DNA of 31,247 bases from Phaeoceros laevis. Taxonomy: Eukaryota; Anthocerotophyta; Anthocerotopsida; Notothyladales. The translations under genes and the position numbers were made by a program. This document shows positions 27,636 through 31,247 of this stretch, one piece after another. The stretch covers positions 1 to 31,247 of the forward strand of contig JBNGIQ010007653.1 of NCBI GenBank assembly GCA_049999765.1, in the 5' to 3' direction. Each line of letters opens with the position of its first letter. The stretch's first letter is position 1. The notes beneath the pieces were generated by a model that was not told the DNA's origin, ran no database searches, and worked only from the letters and a program-made list of their open reading frames with translations.

Positions 27636-29918
27636 ATGGTTGCATGCTGGCAATGTAAGCGGCCAGACCTTGTGCCAGCTCGGCGGTTGCGGGATAAGCT
27701 GGTGGACTGGTTCAGGCGAACACTGGAAGTGGCCACCGAGAGGGCAAGTGATCCCCTTCCGATGGTCTTCAAGAAATTATGGATTTGGAATCGTTCGCCT
27801 TCGTCTTGGGTGGAAGCAAGGCTCTCCACAATGCCAGAGCACCTTGCGCAGAGACAAGGAATGCCGTTGATGTCAGGCAATAAGAACCCCCCTGAATCGA
27901 GGATAAATGAGGAGGTGTGGAGCCCTAGTCGCTGGACTGCCCCTGGCGTGGGAAGGAGGCTATCCACATCGCTAGAGCATGTAAAACAGGAAGTAAGCAT
28001 GACCTCAACTGAGAACACATTCATGTCTAAGGCACGTGCAGATTACAGGGTGGGTATTGCTGCTGCTGACTTGACCAGTATCGGGACCTTCGTCCGTCTT
28101 GCCTTGGATGTAAGGAATTTGGTAGAGGCAAGGCGACTGCATACGAGGGTTGTAGGTGCTGGATTGGAATCCAACTCCGACGTAGGCTCTGCTCTTGTAA
28201 CCATGTTTGTCAATTGCGGTAGTATTGCAGATGCACATGATGTTTTTGACAGACTGCCTCACCATACAGAAAGGTGTTGGACTGGGCTTATCTCAGGGTA
28301 TGCTAAGCAGGGAGGGAATCAGGATGCTCTTTGTTTGTATCAGCAAATGCTGGAGGCTGGTGTGAATCCAAGCCCGTTCACATTTTCTGCTATTCTTAAG
28401 GTGTGTGGTGGAATGAGGGACCTTGATTTGGGAAGGCAAGTCCACGAAGATATTATCCGGACAGGTTGCGAGTTAGATCCTTTTGTGGGTCCAGCCCTGG
28501 TCACCATGTATGCAAAAAGTGGAAGCATTCGGGATGCGCAGCTGGTGTTCAACAAAAGTCCCCAGTCTAATGTCTTTTTGTGGAACACTATGATTGCAGG
28601 ATATGCTCAGAATGGATATGGTCTTGACGCTCTTCAACTTTTTGAAAGAATGCAGGAAGTAGGGATCACACCCAATAAGCATACGTATGTGCATTTATTC
28701 AGGGCTTGCGGCAGCATTGGAGCCATTGGTGAGGGTAAGAAAATTCATGAGGACATCAAGAGCACTGGCCTACAGTTCGATCATGCTGTGGGGGGTGCGC
28801 TAGTTGAAATGTATGCTGAGTATGGGCAACTGGACGATGCAAAGGCAGTGTTTGAGGGTTTGCCTGCACGAACAGTGGGAACTTGGAATACTGTGATAAG
28901 GGCATACGGCAAGAATGACAATGACAAGGTGGCGTTGCAATGTTTCCATGATATGCGCCAAGAGGGTGTTACGCCAGATGGCCATACATTTACCGCTCTT
29001 TTCATCGCGTGCAGTCACCAAGGCCTGGTGACTGAGGCTCAACAGTTCTTTAAGCTGATGAGGGAGGACTACGGCATAGCTCCAACTCGCCAGCACTACA
29101 CTTGCCTGGCGGACGTCCTTGGTAGATCCGGACAGTTGTCTGAAGCAGAAAGTGTGCTTGAGACAATGCCATTTTTACCCACTGTTGCAGGATGGACTTC
29201 TCTTCTCAGTGCTTGCAGTAGATTGGGTGAAGTGGAAATTGGAAGGCGGTGCTTTGCCCACATTGTCGAGACAGAGCCAAGTAATGCATCCAGTTACCTT
29301 CTCATGTCAAGACTGTACAAATCAGCTGGTATGGAAGAGGATGCAGAAAGGGTCGAAAATCTCAGACTAAAGGCTGGTGCACGAAATTATCCAGCAAGTG
29401 TCCTGGTTCAGTCCAGTGGTGGGGTGCACGAGTTTGTGTCAGGCTCGGGTTCCAAAACGCACCCATTGTTCAAATTGCTGCAAGAAAAGGTGAGAAGTAT
29501 TACTGAAAATATGAGACGTCAGGGATTTGACGTGGAAGACTCTGGAAGCCAACCAGCACCTAAGGAGCCTTCTGTGCCAGAGGCAGCATCTGACAAAAAG
29601 GCTGTGATGGACTACAACAAGGCAATGAGCGCCAAGGGCCAAGTGGGCACGATTGTGGGGCGCAAGCGGAATTCACATAACAGGCTTCGAATGTGTGGTA
29701 GCTGCCATCAGTGGGTGAAAGCTTTGTCCCTGACAGAGAAGCAGGCGGTCATAGTCCGTGATGGATACCGCACTCATCACTTCAAGGATGGGCAGTGCTC
29801 TTGTGGCAGTCATGATTATGCTGGAACCAAAATTACTTTCTGTGGCCATTCCGAGAGACTTGCAATAGTTTTTGGCATGCTCTCTCGGACTGAACAGGAT
29901 GTGGACAGTGCAAGCTAA
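27636..29918 (+). CDS. PLS-class pentatricopeptide repeat protein with rearranged DYW-like tail
   Basis: An intronless 760-aa protein. PPR proteins bind organellar RNA; DYW tails are cytidine deaminases that edit C to U. The N-terminus (about 1-120) is Arg-rich with few early acids, compatible with an organelle transit peptide. PLS-type repeats run from about 145 to 590, with typical strings such as ALVTMYAKSGSIRDAQLVF and WNTMIAGYAQNGYGLDALQLF. E/E+ segments include GVHEF and the PG-box-like ITENMRRQGFDVED. The DYW-like tail is abnormal. MDY at 658-660 is followed by NKA (661-663) where HSE is normally found. CGSCH is at 687-691, HHFKDGQCSCG at 714-724 and SHDY at 725-728, and then comes an additional segment holding HSERLAIVFGMLS at 738-750. 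The frame has a stop three codons before the ATG. It starts 146 bases after the MVD stop on the same strand. Confidence 0.95.
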   Translation: MVACWQCKRPDLVPARRLRDKLVDWFRRTLEVATERASDPLPMVFKKLWIWNRSPSSWVEARLSTMPEHLAQRQGMPLMSGNKNPPESRINEEVWSPSRWTAPGVGRRLSTSLEHVKQEVSMTSTENTFMSKARADYRVGIAAADLTSIGTFVRLALDVRNLVEARRLHTRVVGAGLESNSDVGSALVTMFVNCGSIADAHDVFDRLPHHTERCWTGLISGYAKQGGNQDALCLYQQMLEAGVNPSPFTFSAILKVCGGMRDLDLGRQVHEDIIRTGCELDPFVGPALVTMYAKSGSIRDAQLVFNKSPQSNVFLWNTMIAGYAQNGYGLDALQLFERMQEVGITPNKHTYVHLFRACGSIGAIGEGKKIHEDIKSTGLQFDHAVGGALVEMYAEYGQLDDAKAVFEGLPARTVGTWNTVIRAYGKNDNDKVALQCFHDMRQEGVTPDGHTFTALFIACSHQGLVTEAQQFFKLMREDYGIAPTRQHYTCLADVLGRSGQLSEAESVLETMPFLPTVAGWTSLLSACSRLGEVEIGRRCFAHIVETEPSNASSYLLMSRLYKSAGMEEDAERVENLRLKAGARNYPASVLVQSSGGVHEFVSGSGSKTHPLFKLLQEKVRSITENMRRQGFDVEDSGSQPAPKEPSVPEAASDKKAVMDYNKAMSAKGQVGTIVGRKRNSHNRLRMCGSCHQWVKALSLTEKQAVIVRDGYRTHHFKDGQCSCGSHDYAGTKITFCGHSERLAIVFGMLSRTEQDVDSAS

Positions 29919-30780
29919 TGAGAACCTGCAACAAATAGTTTTCTTCACCGGGGTGCTCAGAGGAACCTCGTTGAGCTGCAGCTTTGAGACTGCAAGTGGG
30001 TTTTGCAATGATCATTTGTCAATTACCGAGGCAGACTTCCAGACCGTCACAGCCAGGAAAACAGTATGAACCTCTGGAACATTCCTACGGCCAGTGCCCT
30101 CCTGCATCCCATTGCTGCTGCCCCTCCCATCTTCTGGAGCTCCTGAGAACTGAGCATGCAGACACATACACTCTCTGAAAAACTCTGGTCGGACTCTACA
30201 GACTCGGTTATGGTGGGGACAACTTGAGAGAGAAATCTGGGCTATGCTTATCCTGGTCACGTGAACATGGCTACTTGAGGTTCTTCGCCAGCTGCACTGA
30301 TAGCTGTGCACTGTGCATCAATTGTTGGGCCCAAGAGTGCAAAACGTTGTCGGGGTGCAGTCTCTGGGAATACCACTACAGCACCACTCATTAAAGGTAT
30401 CACCCACCTTATGTCCACTGAAGTTGAGCTTCGGCGTTGTTCACTCACTTCGTATTATAGTTCTTTTACCTGCCAACGGAACTAACAGTGGGCCAAACAT
30501 AATGTAGACTATCAAATTGGTTCAGGCCTGGCTACAATTCACAGTTCTTACACAGGTCGTGTTTAGGGGCAAATCTATCATCTATGTGCTACGAAAGGGT
30601 GGTGAATGTGTTTCATTACACCGAAAGGTGGGACAGATGCTTATTGAGATAGCCCAAAAGCTTTGCCATGAGTTCTGAGATGGGACAAACTCACGCTACT
30701 CCCAGCACGCTGATTTCTCGCTCCTCTTCAAAATTTGAGGTGAATTCCACTTTACTCTTGGATTTCAAGAGATCTATATC
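29919..30780. other. 3' region of the PPR gene, no gene seen
   Basis: Downstream of the stop at 29916-29918. Only short frames without resemblance to known proteins; no RNA gene seen. Confidence 0.45.
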
Positions 30781-30990
30781 TCTTACATAAATGAAGGGCT
30801 ATTGGCTACAAGTAATATAACTAAAATAAATCATCATAAGGCAATAATATAATTAAAATAAGCCATCAGCTTTTAAAATAATGAAGGGCTTGAAATCTAT
30901 TATCTCCTAAAATAATGAAGGGCCACTGGCTATACTTCAAATCAACCATGGTCCGTGAATTAGTAGCCGCCACGTATGAAATGGCGGTTT
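30781..30990. repeat. AT-rich stretch with dispersed short repeats
   Basis: The string aatgaagggc recurs near 30789, 30881 and 30912, twice preceded by aaaata, along with repeated ataa/aaaataa blocks. It resembles a degraded short repeat cluster rather than a gene. Confidence 0.6.
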
Positions 30991-31070
30991 TTTTGCCACG
31001 TATAACACGTTAAAAACGTAGCATTGGGATTTTTTGCCACGTATAACACGTTAAAAACGTAGCATTGGGA
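30989..31070. repeat. Exact tandem duplication, 41-bp unit
   Basis: The unit ttttttgccacgtataacac through gcattggga occurs at 30989-31029 and 31030-31070 without visible change. Each unit includes a small inverted repeat, acgtt-aaa-aacgt, and a cacg element. The perfect identity suggests a recent duplication. Confidence 0.9.
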
Positions 31071-31247
31071 TTCCGAGTGTAGGAAACGGCGTATTTATCC
31101 TGTATTTGTATTAATAATACCGTATATCAATTAAAAAATAATTACTATAACTCGCTTGAAATTCTAATGCCCATGGGGCCTGGGCCATGGACCAAGGTAC
31201 ATGCTGCATACATGTACAGTCATGCCATAAAGCAACATGCATGCATG
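31071..31247. other. Window end, no gene seen
   Basis: AT-rich, then a short run of ccatgg, catg and atgcatgcatg strings. No supported feature. Confidence 0.4.

Noticed and set aside
27583-27870. A 95-codon frame upstream of and overlapping the PPR ORF
   Set aside because: No resemblance to known proteins; it overlaps the 5' end of the PPR frame, which is itself long and well supported.
1-31247. CRISPR array, bacterial operon or prophage
   Set aside because: Spliced plant-type genes throughout; no spaced direct-repeat array and no prokaryotic ribosome-binding organisation.

Overview
The window is nuclear DNA of a plant. Intron-rich genes with GT-AG introns of about 75-250 bp encode land-plant-type proteins, and a PLS-class pentatricopeptide protein with a DYW-like tail points to a land plant. 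A calcium-channel alpha2delta/CACHD1-like VWA-Cache protein and a cytosine-methyltransferase relic of the type carried by retroelements both favour a non-seed plant (bryophyte or lycophyte). The sequence alone does not fix the species. A 100-base run of N at 4268-4367 shows that this is a scaffold, so the first 4.2 kb may not be strictly contiguous with the rest.

Layout. 1-1750: no recognised gene, but small tandem duplications. 1757-4257, minus strand: an unrecognised two-frame coding unit with its own TATA box, resembling a mobile-element or domesticated coiled-coil ORF, broken by a -1 shift. 4368-7450: decayed coding DNA, ending in a clear but inactivated C5-cytosine DNA methyltransferase relic (about 6600-7350). 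7860-7896: a perfect 17-bp inverted repeat. 8292-11031, plus strand: nine exons of a secreted or membrane VWA-Cache protein with one transmembrane helix. 11448-12320: a non-autonomous TIR transposon. 13386-21220, minus strand: a complete 30-exon VIH/PPIP5K inositol pyrophosphate kinase-phosphatase gene of 1056 codons, with an additional duplicated exon. 21221-25314: no recognised gene; it holds a 73-bp tandem duplication whose two copies conserve an RNA hairpin. 25315-27489, plus strand: ten-exon mevalonate diphosphate decarboxylase. 27636-29918, plus strand: a single-exon 760-aa PPR protein. 29919-31247: AT-rich, repeat-bearing intergenic DNA.

The complete genes are unrelated housekeeping or signalling loci (isoprenoid synthesis, inositol pyrophosphate signalling, probable organelle RNA processing), with no operon-like logic. 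The strongest unusual signals are: (1) the PPR protein's deaminase-like tail has lost the HxE motif at its usual place (N-K-A instead) and carries a good HSE segment after the C-terminal CxC/HDY end; (2) VIH carries two intact 105-nt versions of one ATP-grasp exon, which look mutually exclusive; (3) the methyltransferase relic; (4) the VWA-Cache receptor-like gene, which has an unexplained exon 1-2 phase conflict.
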